DNA of 64,000 bases, taken from Actinomycetota bacterium (lineage in GTDB: Bacteria > Actinomycetota > Thermoleophilia > Solirubrobacterales > 70-9). The translations under genes were made by a program, and so were the position numbers. Under the pieces are notes generated by a model. That model ran no database searches. It had not been told where the DNA came from and was given only the letters and a program-made list of their open reading frames with translations. Location of the stretch: contig JAFDWB010000070.1 of assembly GCA_018268675.1 (NCBI GenBank), positions 1 to 64,000 on the forward strand, written 5' to 3'. The stretch's first letter is position 1, and every line of letters starts with the position of its first letter. Positions 25,082-33,571 of this stretch are shown one piece after another.

Positions 25082-25180
25082 CCAGCTGTTCCTTATGCCG
25101 GTATATCGGCCATAAGGAACAGCTGGACGAGGTCGGGCTGGGGAGAGGGAAGGTTCGTCACCCTTCCTCCCGTCTTCCTC
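25082..25180 (+). repeat. Composite repeat A, copy 2
   Basis: Hairpin arms CCAGCTGTTCCTTATG (25082-25097) and CATAAGGAACAGCTGG (25111-25126) are perfect. The tail GTCACCCTTCCTCCCGTC begins at 25157, the same spacing from the hairpin as in copies 1 and 3. It lies between two divergent genes, so it cannot be a terminator for either. Confidence 0.78.
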
Positions 25181-25213
25181 AGAGCCCCTGCCTCCCGGCG
25201 CTCCTCTCCTGGG

Positions 25214-25300
25214 GGGCGGTCACGGAAGTCCGACTTCGTCATGTCCCTGTGCCCGCTCCCCCACGGACCCCTCACGTCCACCTCTGTGACTTCGTCACAG
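25214..25300 (+). promoter_or_regulatory. Degenerate module B and CTGTGAC/GTCACAG palindrome upstream of the MFS-MarR operon
   Basis: CCCCACGGACCCCTCACG at 25259-25276 is nearly identical to the flank at 244-261, in the same orientation relative to repeat A. The large hairpin is replaced by a short palindrome, CTGTGAC (25284-25290) and GTCACAG (25294-25300). This palindrome is 70 bases before the MFS start and may serve as an operator for the downstream MarR. The sequence 25301-25370 is AT-rich and probably holds the promoter. The rest of 24897-25081 shows no gene. Confidence 0.4.
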
Positions 25301-25370
25301 ACGCTTCCCTCAGCAAATATTCGGAGCTAAACTATTAGGCACCAAAACTTTTTGAGGCGAAGGAAGTGGT

Positions 25371-26876
25371 GTGCAGATGAGCGGTGCGGTGCAGAGTGCG
25401 GGGTCAAAGATCGAGGCGCAGGTGTGGCGGATCGCGGCGGTCGTGGTGTTGGGGACGATCATGTCGGTCCTCGACACGACGATCGTCAACGTCGCCCTCG
25501 ACACCCTGGGCAAGGACCTGAACGCCTCGGTCGACCAGATCCAGTGGGTCGTCACCGGCTACCTGCTCGCGCTCGCCGCGGTGATCCCGGTCAGCGGCTG
25601 GGCCTCGCGGCGGTTCTCCAGTCGCAGCGTCTACATGGTCTCGCTGGTGATGTTCACCGCCGGCTCGGTGCTCTGCGGGCTCGCCCAGTCGGTCGAGTCG
25701 CTGGTCGCCTTCCGCGTGATCCAGGGGATCGGCGGCGGCATGCTGGTGCCGACCGGCCAGATGATCCTGGTGCGGGCGGCCGGGCCGCGCAACCTCCCCA
25801 AGGTGATGAGCGCGATCGGCGTCCCGATCGTCCTCGCCCCGATCTTCGGCCCGACGCTCGGCGGCCTGCTGCTCGAGCACGTCTCCTGGCAGTCGATCTT
25901 CCTCGTCAACCTGCCGGTCGGCATCCTCACCCTCGCGGCCGCGATCAAGCTGCTGCCCAAGGACCGGCCCGAGGGCGCCGAGCGGCTCGACTTCCTCGGC
26001 CTCGGCATCCTCTCGGTCGGCCTCGTCGGCATCACCTACGGGCTCGCCGAGACCGGCTCGGCCGGGACCCTGATCGCCGCCTCGGTGCTGGTCCCGCTGG
26101 GGATCGGCCTGCTCGGCGTCGCCGCCTTCGTCCTCCGCGCGCTGAAGGTCCCGAACCCCTTGCTGAACGTCCGCCTCTACGCCGACCGCGCCTTCGCCGC
26201 GGCCTCGATCACGACCTTCTGCCTCGGCGCCGCGCTCTTCGGCGCGATGGTGCTGATGCCGCTCTACTTCCAGACCGTCCGCGGCCAGGACGCCGTCACC
26301 ACCGGCCTGCTGCTGATCCCGCAGGGGCTCGGCGCCGCGGTCGCGATGGGGCTCTCCGGCCGCGCCACGGAACGGTGGGGCGGCGGCGTCACCGCGGCGA
26401 TCGGCACCCTGATCACGTTGGTGGCGACGATCCCCTTCGTCCTCCTCGGCGCCGACACTTCGTTTGCCCTGATCGCGGCGGCGATGGTCTTCCGCGGCTT
26501 CGGCATCGGGATGTCGATCATGCCCGCGATGACCGCCGCCTACAGCGTCCTCACCCCGGACCAGGTGACGCACGCGACCCCGCAGCTGACCACCCTGCAG
26601 CGGGTCGGCGGCTCGATGGGCACCGCGATCCTCACCGTGATCCTCCAGTCTCACCTGGAAACGGCGGGCGCCTCGCAGGCGGCGATGGCCCAGGCCTTCG
26701 GCACCACCTTCCTCTGGGTGATGGGGATCAGCGCGGCGGCGCTTGTGCCGACGCTGATGCTGGCCCGGATCGAGCGGCGCGCCCGGCGCGGCCCCGCCCC
26801 GGCGCCCCAGGCGGCCCCCGCCGAGCCGCCGCTGGTCGAACTCGAAACCCGCGAGCTGGCCCTGGAGTCGGCGTGA
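25371..26876 (+). CDS. MFS drug:H+ antiporter, EmrB/QacA (DHA2) type
   Basis: 501-residue 14-helix exporter. The motifs are SVLDTTIVNVALDTLGKDL in TM1, then QIQWVVTGYLLALAAVIPVSGW, RVIQGIGGGMLVPTGQM and the motif C-like VLAPIFGPTLGGLL. GTG 25371 and ATG 25377 are both possible behind AGGAAG (25361-25366). It overlaps a MarR gene by 4 bases; such pairs usually export the compound that the regulator senses. Substrate unknown. Confidence 0.92.
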   Translation: MQMSGAVQSAGSKIEAQVWRIAAVVVLGTIMSVLDTTIVNVALDTLGKDLNASVDQIQWVVTGYLLALAAVIPVSGWASRRFSSRSVYMVSLVMFTAGSVLCGLAQSVESLVAFRVIQGIGGGMLVPTGQMILVRAAGPRNLPKVMSAIGVPIVLAPIFGPTLGGLLLEHVSWQSIFLVNLPVGILTLAAAIKLLPKDRPEGAERLDFLGLGILSVGLVGITYGLAETGSAGTLIAASVLVPLGIGLLGVAAFVLRALKVPNPLLNVRLYADRAFAAASITTFCLGAALFGAMVLMPLYFQTVRGQDAVTTGLLLIPQGLGAAVAMGLSGRATERWGGGVTAAIGTLITLVATIPFVLLGADTSFALIAAAMVFRGFGIGMSIMPAMTAAYSVLTPDQVTHATPQLTTLQRVGGSMGTAILTVILQSHLETAGASQAAMAQAFGTTFLWVMGISAAALVPTLMLARIERRARRGPAPAPQAAPAEPPLVELETRELALESA

Positions 26877-27319
26877 GCGACCGCGCCGAGGCCGTCGCCG
26901 CGGTCCGCGACGAGTTCGGCTGCCTGCTCGGCGCCGAGCGCCGCCTCCGCGGCCGCGACCAGCACCGCAAGACCGAGGATGGCCTGACCATCGCCCACGT
27001 CCGCGCCCTCTTCGCCCTCGACAAGCACGACGGCGCGACGGCGGGGGAGATCGCCGAGACCGCGCGGATCAGCCCGGCCAGCGTCACGGGCATGCTCGAC
27101 GACCTCGAGCGTGACGGCATCGTCACCCGCGCGCGCAGCGAAAGCGACCGCCGGCGTGTCCTCGTCACCCTCACCGACCAGGGCCGGGCGCTCTTGAGCA
27201 AGCGCCGCCGTCTCTGGGTGAAGCGCTGGGAGGCGGCGCTCGGCGACCTCCCCGAGCGCGACCTCGAGGTCGCCGCCGAGGTCATGCGCCGCATCGGCGG
27301 CATGCTCGACGAGTTGTGA
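26873..27319 (+). CDS. MarR-family regulator of the MFS pump
   Basis: 148 residues from GTG 26873, overlapping the MFS stop (GTGA). MarR core: LTIAHVRALFALDKHDGATAGEIAETARISPASVTGMLDDLERDGIV (helix-turn-helix), followed by the wing ESDRRRVLVTLTDQGRALL. Likely controls the pump operon from the region at about 25284-25370. Confidence 0.92.
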   Translation: MSDRAEAVAAVRDEFGCLLGAERRLRGRDQHRKTEDGLTIAHVRALFALDKHDGATAGEIAETARISPASVTGMLDDLERDGIVTRARSESDRRRVLVTLTDQGRALLSKRRRLWVKRWEAALGDLPERDLEVAAEVMRRIGGMLDEL

Positions 27320-27437
27320 GGCGAGCATCCGCGGCCACAGGATGCGCCACGGTGGCGAACGCCGCGCGAAAAGGTCGAACCTCCCCGCGCCGCGCGACGT
27401 ATGCTCGGCAGACAGTCACCGGACAGAAGGGGAAGCG

Positions 27438-27734
27438 ATGGACACTTACGTGATTCTCCGGCGTGAAGGTTGGCGGACGCCGGCCGAACTGCAGGAGGCC
27501 GCGGGACGCTCGACCCAGGTGGGCGACGAGGAGATGTCCGACGACATCCGCTGGATCCGCAGCTACGTGCTGGAGGAGGACGGCAACGCGGTCGGCACCG
27601 TCTGCATCTACCAGGCGTCGAGCCCGGAGGCGATCCGCGAGCACGCCGACCGTGCCGACCTGCCGGTCGACGAGATCGTCAGGGTCGCCGACACCGTGAT
27701 CGTGCGGCCGGACCCGGAGGCGGCGGCGGCCTGA
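27438..27734 (+). CDS. DUF4242 (SCO4226-like) small protein
   Basis: 98 residues. The compact ferredoxin-like sequence contains YVILRREGWRTPAELQEA, WIRSYVLEEDGNAVGTVCIYQA and SPEAIREHADRADLPVDEI. These match DUF4242 proteins, one of which (SCO4226) is reported to bind nickel. ATG 27438 sits behind AAGGGGAAG. Metal binding is not assured here. The gene stands alone between the MarR gene and a convergent secreted-protein gene. Confidence 0.82.
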   Translation: MDTYVILRREGWRTPAELQEAAGRSTQVGDEEMSDDIRWIRSYVLEEDGNAVGTVCIYQASSPEAIREHADRADLPVDEIVRVADTVIVRPDPEAAAA

Positions 27735-27814
27735 GGCGGCGCCGCGCTGGGCGAGCGGTCGATCGTGTCGCGGGCGCAGCAGGCGCCGGTTGGGGTCCTC
27801 GGCGACCCGCGGCA

Positions 27815-28222
27815 TCAGCAGTGGAACCGGCGGCTCGTGGCGCTCGCGCGGTGGGCCCATCCGCCCCCCGGGGAGCGCGCTTCGCCGGTCACGGTGGTGC
27901 GCCAGGTCCCCTTCACGCAGCCGGGGACGGCGACCACGGCGTCAACCTGGGTGCCCGCCGCGGTCGCGGTCGCGCAGCGGACCGGGAAGGAGCGCCCGCC
28001 GAATCGCTTCTCCAGGCAGACGGTGACGCGCAGCTTGGCCTGGGGGCGGGCGGCGGTGAAGGAGCCTTGGGCGCCGAGTTCGAGCGAGCTCGCGTCGTAG
28101 GCGGGCGCCGCCGCGCGGACGGCGAAGGTCCCGGCGGCATCGGCGCCGACCGCCGCGTAGAGTGCCATCGCGACGAGGGCGACCGTCCCCGGCAGGGCGA
28201 TCAGGCGGCAGATCTTCGTCAC
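27815..28222 (-). CDS. Secreted hypothetical protein
   Basis: 135 residues from GTG 28222. The N-terminus is a signal peptide (CRLIALPGTVALVAMALYAA, cleavage probably after the following Ala-rich VGADA). The mature part has four cysteines (in VCLEKR, FPVRC, VPGC and the C-terminal FHC), which could form two disulfides, and a beta-rich composition. No family recognised. The divergent gene starts only 17 bases away, so promoters must overlap or lie inside the genes. Confidence 0.6.
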   Translation of the reverse strand: MTKICRLIALPGTVALVAMALYAAVGADAAGTFAVRAAAPAYDASSLELGAQGSFTAARPQAKLRVTVCLEKRFGGRSFPVRCATATAAGTQVDAVVAVPGCVKGTWRTTVTGEARSPGGGWAHRASATSRRFHC

Positions 28223-28239
28223 GGTGCAATCACTTCTTT

Positions 28240-29151
28240 ATGGATGCTGACCCCCCGAGCGACGCCCGGCTGACCGACCAGCAGATCGCCATTCTGGCAG
28301 CGCTCTGCCGGCCGCTCGCATCCGGCGCCCGGGCGGCCGCCGCGGCGACGGACGGGGAGATCGCCGCCGCCGTCTCGCTCGACGCGGCCGCGGTGGAGGA
28401 GCGCCTGCGGGAGCTCTACCGCGAGTTCGGGATCGCCGACCTCCCCGCGGAGCGCCGGCGGACGCGCCTGGCCGAGCTGGCGCTCGCGCGGGGCTACGGG
28501 GGGGCGGCGGGCGAGCGTGACCGCCGCGACGGACCGCCCCGGCCCATGCCGGGTGCCCGCGCCGACGTGCCGCTCGGCTCGATCGAGGTCGTCCGCCAGG
28601 CCGAACGGGAAGCGGAGGCGGCCCGGCCGCGCACCGAGAAGCGCTCGATCGTCCCCTACATCACGATGGCGATCCTGATCCTGGTGGTGATCGGCTCGAC
28701 CCTGGCGATCTCCGGCATCTTCAACTCGAGCCCGACGGCGCCGCCCACGCCGAGCCCCGCCGCCTTCCGCACCGAGGTCGCCGCGTACTGCAAGCAGGCC
28801 CTCGCCGCTGCCCCGCCGACCGCCGGTGGCAGCCGGGCCGAACGGGCGCGCGGCTATCTCGGGGTGATCGAGGCGATGCGCGGCGACGTCGAATCGCTGG
28901 TCCAGCCGAAGCTCCCGAGCATCGCGATCGAACGCTTCCAGACCGGCCTCACCACCGCCGCCAACTACACCAGCGACGTCGCCCGGGAACCGCCCGCGGC
29001 CGGCTCGCGTGCCGAGGCCAAGGCCGTCGCCGAACTCACCTACGCGGCGGGCCAGATCGAGGCGGGCGCGACCGGCTACGAACTGGGGCACGACTGTCTC
29101 GCGATCGGCGAACTCGTCGCCGCCTCGGCCCGGAACGCGGCCGCGCCCTGA
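28240..29151 (+). CDS. Single-pass membrane protein with N-terminal helix-turn-helix-like domain
   Basis: 303 residues. The N-terminus, LTDQQIAILAALCRPLAS through AAVEERLRELYREFGIADLP, resembles an HTH-like segment of the kind placed before a membrane anchor. A single helix (IVPYITMAILILVVIGSTLAIS, about residues 140-161) leads to an outer domain with a Pro/Thr-rich stalk, Cys residues in AAYCKQAL and GHDCLAIG, and helical composition. Function unknown; a sensor-type role is possible. ATG 28240 chosen as the first in-frame ATG. Confidence 0.65.
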   Translation: MDADPPSDARLTDQQIAILAALCRPLASGARAAAAATDGEIAAAVSLDAAAVEERLRELYREFGIADLPAERRRTRLAELALARGYGGAAGERDRRDGPPRPMPGARADVPLGSIEVVRQAEREAEAARPRTEKRSIVPYITMAILILVVIGSTLAISGIFNSSPTAPPTPSPAAFRTEVAAYCKQALAAAPPTAGGSRAERARGYLGVIEAMRGDVESLVQPKLPSIAIERFQTGLTTAANYTSDVAREPPAAGSRAEAKAVAELTYAAGQIEAGATGYELGHDCLAIGELVAASARNAAAP

Positions 29152-29213
29152 GCGCGCCCCGTGCGCCTTGGACGCCCCGGCGCGCTGCCGCGGAGGGGCG
29201 TACCTTTCCGGCG

Positions 29214-29549
29214 ATGGCCTACGACGAGCAGCTTGCCGAGGAACTGCGCGAGCGCCTCGCCGGCGTCGACGGCAAGGTGACCGAGAAAAAGATGTTCGGC
29301 GGGCTCGGCTTCATGGTCGACGGCAACCTCGCGGTCGCCGCCTCGGGCCGCGGCGGCCTGCTGGTCCGCACCGACCCCGCCGACGTCGACGAGGTCCTCG
29401 CCCTGCCCGGCACCGAGGTGATGGAGATGCGCGGCCGCTCGATGCCGGGTTGGATCTTCGTCGCCCCCGAGGAGCTCGGCGGCGAGGCCGACCTCGACGC
29501 CTGGGTCGCCCGCGCCCTCGCCTTCGTCGCCACCCTGCCGGCGAAGTAG
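29214..29549 (+). CDS. TfoX/Sxy N-terminal-domain protein
   Basis: 111 residues matching the stand-alone TfoX N-terminal domain: KVTEKKMFGGLGFMVDGNLAVA, GLLVRTDPADVDEVLALPG and MPGWIFVAPEEL. In proteobacteria the domain is tied to competence regulation; in actinobacteria its role is not known. It ends 4 bases from the convergent DedA gene. Confidence 0.88.
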   Translation: MAYDEQLAEELRERLAGVDGKVTEKKMFGGLGFMVDGNLAVAASGRGGLLVRTDPADVDEVLALPGTEVMEMRGRSMPGWIFVAPEELGGEADLDAWVARALAFVATLPAK

Positions 29550-29553
29550 GCGC

Positions 29554-30213
29554 TCAGTCGGGGAGGGCGCCGCGCTCGTCGCGGTCGCGCCGCCGCCGCA
29601 GCAGCCACCAGCCGATGCCGAGGATGACCGCGGCGAGGACGACGTAGTCGAGGTAGGCGAGGTGGTGCCGCCAGCTTTCCCAGTTCGAGCCGACGCTTTC
29701 GCCGATCAGCGCGAGGGCGAGGACCCAGGGGATCGAGCCGAGCGTCGTCAGCAGGGAGAAGCGGCCGAGCGGCATCTTCGCCACGCCGGCGGGCACCGAG
29801 ACGAAGGTGCGGACCAAGGGGATCATGCGGGAGAAGAAGACGGTCGCGTTGCCGTAGCGATCGAACCAGCTTTCCACCTGGGCCAGCCGCGCCTGGCTGA
29901 TGTGGAAGACCTTGTGGCGTTCGAGCAGGTCGAGCCGCCCGTAGAACCCGATCGCGTAACCGATCAGCGACCCGCAGAGGTTCCCGAGCACCCCCGCCGC
30001 GACGACCCCGAAGAGCGTCAGTTCGCCTTTCGACACCGCGAATCCGGCGAACAGCATGATCGCCTCGCTCGGGATCGGGATGCAGGCCGACTCGAGCGTC
30101 ATCAGGATGAACACCGCGGGCAGGCCCGCCGAGCTGATGAATTCGGTCGCCGCGTTGACGATCGGGTTGAGGACGAAGTCGGTGACGGAAGCGCGGATAA
30201 GCATGGGGTGCAC
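29554..30213 (-). CDS. DedA-family (SNARE-associated) membrane protein
   Basis: 219 residues with the VTT/DedA core: LPAVFILMTLESACIPIPSEAIMLFAGF, NLCGSLIGYAIGFYGR and the helix-loop FFSRMIPLVRTFVSVPAGVAKMPLGRF. The family scrambles or flips membrane lipids. GTG 30213 lies about 10 bases after AGGAGG (seen as CCTCCT on the plus strand); ATG 30204 is further away. It is divergent from the two-component operon. Confidence 0.92.
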   Translation of the reverse strand: MHPMLIRASVTDFVLNPIVNAATEFISSAGLPAVFILMTLESACIPIPSEAIMLFAGFAVSKGELTLFGVVAAGVLGNLCGSLIGYAIGFYGRLDLLERHKVFHISQARLAQVESWFDRYGNATVFFSRMIPLVRTFVSVPAGVAKMPLGRFSLLTTLGSIPWVLALALIGESVGSNWESWRHHLAYLDYVVLAAVILGIGWWLLRRRRDRDERGALPD

Positions 30214-30238
30214 CGTTGCGAGCCCTCCTTAAATTTTC

Positions 30239-30290
30239 GTGAGAGCGACGGTCGCGGAATACTCTCATCTTTTCTTCATTTAGGTGGAGG
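30239..30290. promoter_or_regulatory. Divergent dedA/two-component promoter region with repeats
   Basis: TGAGAG (30240-30245) and CTCTCA (30262-30267) form an inverted repeat. Overlapping it, TCTCAT and TCTTCAT recur about 11 bases apart, the spacing typical of OmpR-type direct repeats. GGTGGAGG (30283-30290) is the ribosome site for the response regulator. Autoregulation by that regulator is plausible. Confidence 0.4.
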
Positions 30291-30302
30291 ATGGTCTTGA
30301 GG

Positions 30303-30983
30303 ATGAAGGTCTTGGTCGTCGAGGACGAGGTGAAGATGGCGGCGCTGCTGCGGCGCGGGCTCAGCGAGGAAGGGCTCGCCGTCGACGTGGCGGAAGAAGG
30401 AGAGCGGGCGCTGGCGATGGCCGGCACCGCCGACTACGACGCGGTGGTACTCGATGTGATGCTGCCCGGGATCGACGGGTTCGAGACCTGCCGCCGGCTG
30501 CGTCGCGACGGGGTCTGGGCGCCGGTCCTGATGCTGACCGCGCGCGGATCGCTGGACGACCGGGTCGCCGGCCTCGACGGCGGCGCCGACGACTATCTGG
30601 TCAAGCCGTTCGCCTTCGCCGAGCTGCTGGCGCGGCTGCGCGCCCTGGTCCGCCGCGGCACGGTCGAGCGCCCGCCGGTGATCGAGGTCGGCGAACTGCG
30701 GCTCGATCCCGGCACCCGCCAGGTCTGGCGCGGGGAGACCGAGATCGATCTGTCCTCCAAGGAGTTCACCCTTCTGGAGACCTTCATGCGCCACGCTGGC
30801 TACGTCTTGTCACGGACCCAACTCCTCGAGCAGGCCTGGGAGTACGACTTCGAGCACCGCTCCAACGTGGTCGAGGTGTACGTGCGCTACCTGCGCCGCA
30901 AAGTCGACGTGCCGTTCGGCAAGAAGTCGATCGAGACCGTGCGCGGGGCCGGCTACAGACTGCGGAAGGACGGAGGGCGCTGA
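30303..30983 (+). CDS. OmpR/PhoB-family response regulator
   Basis: About 226 residues. The receiver domain contains the acidic pair in VVEDEVKM, the phospho-Asp in YDAVVLDVMLPG and the Lys in DYLVKPFAF. The DNA-binding winged helix holds IDLSSKEFTLLETFMRHAG, LLEQAWEYDFEHRSNVVEVYVRYLRRK and IETVRGAGYRL. ATG 30303 gives the natural N-terminus MKVLVVEDE; TTG 30297 and ATG 30291 are alternatives closer to the GGAGG at 30286-30290. The kinase gene overlaps its stop. Confidence 0.93.
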   Translation: MKVLVVEDEVKMAALLRRGLSEEGLAVDVAEEGERALAMAGTADYDAVVLDVMLPGIDGFETCRRLRRDGVWAPVLMLTARGSLDDRVAGLDGGADDYLVKPFAFAELLARLRALVRRGTVERPPVIEVGELRLDPGTRQVWRGETEIDLSSKEFTLLETFMRHAGYVLSRTQLLEQAWEYDFEHRSNVVEVYVRYLRRKVDVPFGKKSIETVRGAGYRLRKDGGR

Positions 30984-32368
30984 GCCGCCTCTCGATCCGT
31001 CTCCGGCTCACGCTCGTCTTCGCCGCGGTGATCGCGGTGGTGCTGGCGGGAACCGGTGTCTTCATCTACCTCCAGTTCCGCAACGACGTCAACACCGCGC
31101 TCGACACCGGGCTGCGCTCGCGCGCCGACGAACTCTCGGTCGTGGTCCGCCAGGAGGCGACGAGCCTCGCCGCCCGCGAGCAGCACCTCGTCGGCCGCAC
31201 CGAGAGCTTCGCCGAGGTGCTCGAACCGAACGGCGCCGTGGTCGACTCCTCGGCCGTGATCGGCTCCACCGACCTGCTCACCGCCAAGGAGCTCCGCGAA
31301 GCCGCGGACGACCCGATCTTCATCGACCGCGGTTCGCTGCCGGGTCTGCACGGCGGCGCCCGGCTGCTGGCGGCGCCGGTGAGCACGCCCGCCGGGAAGC
31401 GGATCGTCGTCGTCGGCACCTCGACCGAGGATCGCAACGACGCCCTCGGCGACCTCGAGCAGCTGCTCCTCATCGCCCTGCCGGCGGCGCTGATCCTCGC
31501 CTCGATCGCCGGTTACTGGGTCGCCGCCGCGGCGCTGCGGCCGGTGGACGCGATGCGGGCGCGCGCCGAGGAGATCTCGAGCGCCGCCCCGGACGAGCGC
31601 CTGCCGGTCCCCGAGACCGGCGACGAGATCGCCCGCCTGGGGGTGACGCTGAACGAGATGCTGGCGCGGATCGGCGGCGCGATGGAGCGCGAGCGCGCCT
31701 TCGTCGCCGACGCCAGCCACGAGCTGCGCACGCCGCTGGCGATCCTGCGCGCCGAGCTCGACCTGGCGCTCGCCCAGGGTCGCAGCCCGGAGGAACTGCG
31801 CGCCGCGCTCGCCTCCGCCGCCGAGGAGACCGACCGCCTCACGCAGCTCTCCGAGGACCTGCTGACGATCGCCCAGACCGAGCGCGGGGAGCTGCCGCTG
31901 CGGCTCGAGCCGCTGCGGCTCGGCGAGTCCTTCGAGACGGTCGAGCGGCGCTTCGCCAGGCGGGCGGAGGAAGCGGGGCGGGCGATCGAGGTGGGGGAGG
32001 GCGCCGAGATCGAGCTGCGCGCCGACTGGCTGCGGCTCGACCAGGCGATCGGCACGCTCCTCGACAACGCGCTCCGCTACGGAGCCGGGACGATCACTCT
32101 GTCGGGGCGGCGCCACGGTGAGGCGGTCGAGATCCACGTCGCCGACGAGGGTGGCGGCTTCCCGCCCGCCTTCCTGCCCCACGCCTTCGAGCGCTTCAGC
32201 CGCGCGCCGGGCGTCCGCGAAGGGGGCAGCGGGCTCGGCCTGGCGATCGTCGCCACCGTCGCCGAAGCGCACGGCGGCACCGCCGTCGCCGCCAACCGGC
32301 CGGAGGGCGGGGCCGACGTCTCGCTGGTGATCCCGTCCTCGCCCCGCCCCCCGAAGGACGCCGCGTGA
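30980..32368 (+). CDS. Sensor histidine kinase
   Basis: About 462 residues: TM1 (LTLVFAAVIAVVLAGTGVFIYL), outer sensor domain of about 130 residues, TM2, HAMP (ALRPVDAMRARAEEIS), HisKA with phospho-His in ADASHELRTPLAIL, and HATPase motifs LLDNALRYGAG, ADEGGGFP and GGSGLGLAIVA. No ATG, GTG or TTG lies near the 5' end; CTG 30980 overlaps the regulator stop (CTGA) and gives the right N-terminus just before TM1, so a rare CTG start by translational coupling is inferred. Signal unknown. Confidence 0.88.
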   Translation: MSRLSIRLRLTLVFAAVIAVVLAGTGVFIYLQFRNDVNTALDTGLRSRADELSVVVRQEATSLAAREQHLVGRTESFAEVLEPNGAVVDSSAVIGSTDLLTAKELREAADDPIFIDRGSLPGLHGGARLLAAPVSTPAGKRIVVVGTSTEDRNDALGDLEQLLLIALPAALILASIAGYWVAAAALRPVDAMRARAEEISSAAPDERLPVPETGDEIARLGVTLNEMLARIGGAMERERAFVADASHELRTPLAILRAELDLALAQGRSPEELRAALASAAEETDRLTQLSEDLLTIAQTERGELPLRLEPLRLGESFETVERRFARRAEEAGRAIEVGEGAEIELRADWLRLDQAIGTLLDNALRYGAGTITLSGRRHGEAVEIHVADEGGGFPPAFLPHAFERFSRAPGVREGGSGLGLAIVATVAEAHGGTAVAANRPEGGADVSLVIPSSPRPPKDAA

Positions 32369-33108
32369 CCGGCGCCCAGCTCAGCCTCGCGCTTTCGGTG
32401 TTCCTCGCCTGCGCGGTCGAGGCGGTCGAGGCCTTCACGATCGTCCTCGCGGTGGGGACGACGCGGCGCTGGGGGCCGGCGTTGGCCGGCGTGGGAGCGG
32501 CGACGGTGGTCCTCGCGGTGCTGGTGGCGGCGCTCGGACCGGCGCTGACCGCGCTGCCGATCGGGGTGCTGCGGGTGGTCGTCGGCGGCCTTCTCCTCAC
32601 CTTCGGCCTGCAGTGGCTGCGCAAGGCGATCCTGCGCGCCGCCGGGGCCAAGGCCAAGCACGACGAGGAGGCGATCTTCCGCGAAGAGGAGGAGGCCGCC
32701 GCGGCGGCGGCGCCCGAGGCCGGCTTCGACGGCTACGCCTTCACGATCTCGCTGAAAGCGGTCCTGCTGGAGGGCCTCGAGGTCGCCTTCATCGTGCTCA
32801 CCTTCGGCGCCAACCAGCACGACGTCGGCCTTGCCGCCGCCGCCGCGGCGGCGGCGATCGTCGCGGTGCTCGCCGCGGGCCTCTCCCTGCGGGCGCCACT
32901 CTCCCGCGTGCCCGAGAACGGGATGAAGTTCGCGGTCGGCGTGATGCTGACCAGCTTCGGCATCTTCTGGGGCGCCGAGGGCGCCGGCGCGAGCTGGCCC
33001 GGCGGCGATGCCGCGCTGGCCCCCCTCGTCGCCGTCGTCCTCCTCGCGGCGCTCGCGATGACCGCCGACGTCCGCTCGCGGATCGCGACCGCGGAGGGGT
33101 CGCCATGA
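32365..33108 (+). CDS. COG4280-type membrane protein
   Basis: 247 residues with six or seven helices arranged as two repeats. Each repeat starts with an acidic helix motif: ACAVEAVEAFTIVLAVG and AVLLEGLEVAFIVLTFG. They recall the paired acidic motifs of GDT1/FTR1-type cation transporters, so a transport role is possible but unproven. A charged loop (KHDEEAIFREEEEAA) separates the halves. The start overlaps the kinase stop by 4 bases, making it a likely target or partner of the two-component system. Confidence 0.75.
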   Translation: MTGAQLSLALSVFLACAVEAVEAFTIVLAVGTTRRWGPALAGVGAATVVLAVLVAALGPALTALPIGVLRVVVGGLLLTFGLQWLRKAILRAAGAKAKHDEEAIFREEEEAAAAAAPEAGFDGYAFTISLKAVLLEGLEVAFIVLTFGANQHDVGLAAAAAAAAIVAVLAAGLSLRAPLSRVPENGMKFAVGVMLTSFGIFWGAEGAGASWPGGDAALAPLVAVVLLAALAMTADVRSRIATAEGSP

Positions 33109-33296
33109 GGCTCCTGCGCCGCGTCGCCCTCGGGGTCTGGGACTTCGTCGTCGGCGACGACTGGCGCCTCGCGCTCGCCGCGGTCGCCGCGATCGGCCTC
33201 ACCGCCGTCGTCTGCGCCCTCGGCCTCTCGGCGTGGTGGCTCGCCCCTGTGGTCGCGCTCCTCGCCCTGCGTTGGTCCCTGCGCAGCGTCGGTTGA
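33105..33296 (+). CDS. Small two-helix membrane protein
   Basis: 63 residues; ATG 33105 overlaps the COG4280 stop (ATGA). The basic N-terminus MRLLRRVALGVWDF is followed by two hydrophobic helices (ALAAVAAIGLTAVVCALGL and WWLAPVVALLALRW). It ends the four-gene two-component operon. Probably an accessory subunit of the upstream membrane protein; no family recognised. Confidence 0.65.
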   Translation: MRLLRRVALGVWDFVVGDDWRLALAAVAAIGLTAVVCALGLSAWWLAPVVALLALRWSLRSVG

Positions 33297-33322
33297 GCCG
33301 CTGCGGCTGAAGTCGCCCGGCG

Positions 33323-33505
33323 CTACTGGTCGTGCTGCATCAGCTGCCAGATCATCCAGAGGACGCCGCCGATCGCACCGATGCCGATCGTCGTGTTGAC
33401 GGCTTCCGCCGTCTCCGGTTCGACCGTCGCCAGCGCGGCCAGACAGATGAAGACGCCCAGCAACGCCCACGCCCACCTCCAGTCGAAGGCCTTCGGTGAG
33501 TTCAC
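33323..33505 (-). CDS. Small two-helix membrane protein
   Basis: 60 residues from GTG 33505: a short polar start, a helix (WAWALLGVFICLAALATV), an acidic connector (EPETAEAVN) and a second helix (IGIGAIGGVLWMIWQLM). The longer in-frame reading to 33646 would overlap the PadR start region and has non-coding composition. No function can be assigned. Confidence 0.5.
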   Translation of the reverse strand: MNSPKAFDWRWAWALLGVFICLAALATVEPETAEAVNTTIGIGAIGGVLWMIWQLMQHDQ

Positions 33506-33571
33506 GTCACGGATGGTACGCCGATTCCCGGGTGGCGGACGCCGCTGCGCGGGCCCTGCTACTATTACGCA

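Noticed and set aside
25082-25126. Repeat A hairpin as an ordinary intrinsic terminator
   Set aside because: There is no T-run on either side and the copy lies between divergently transcribed genes.
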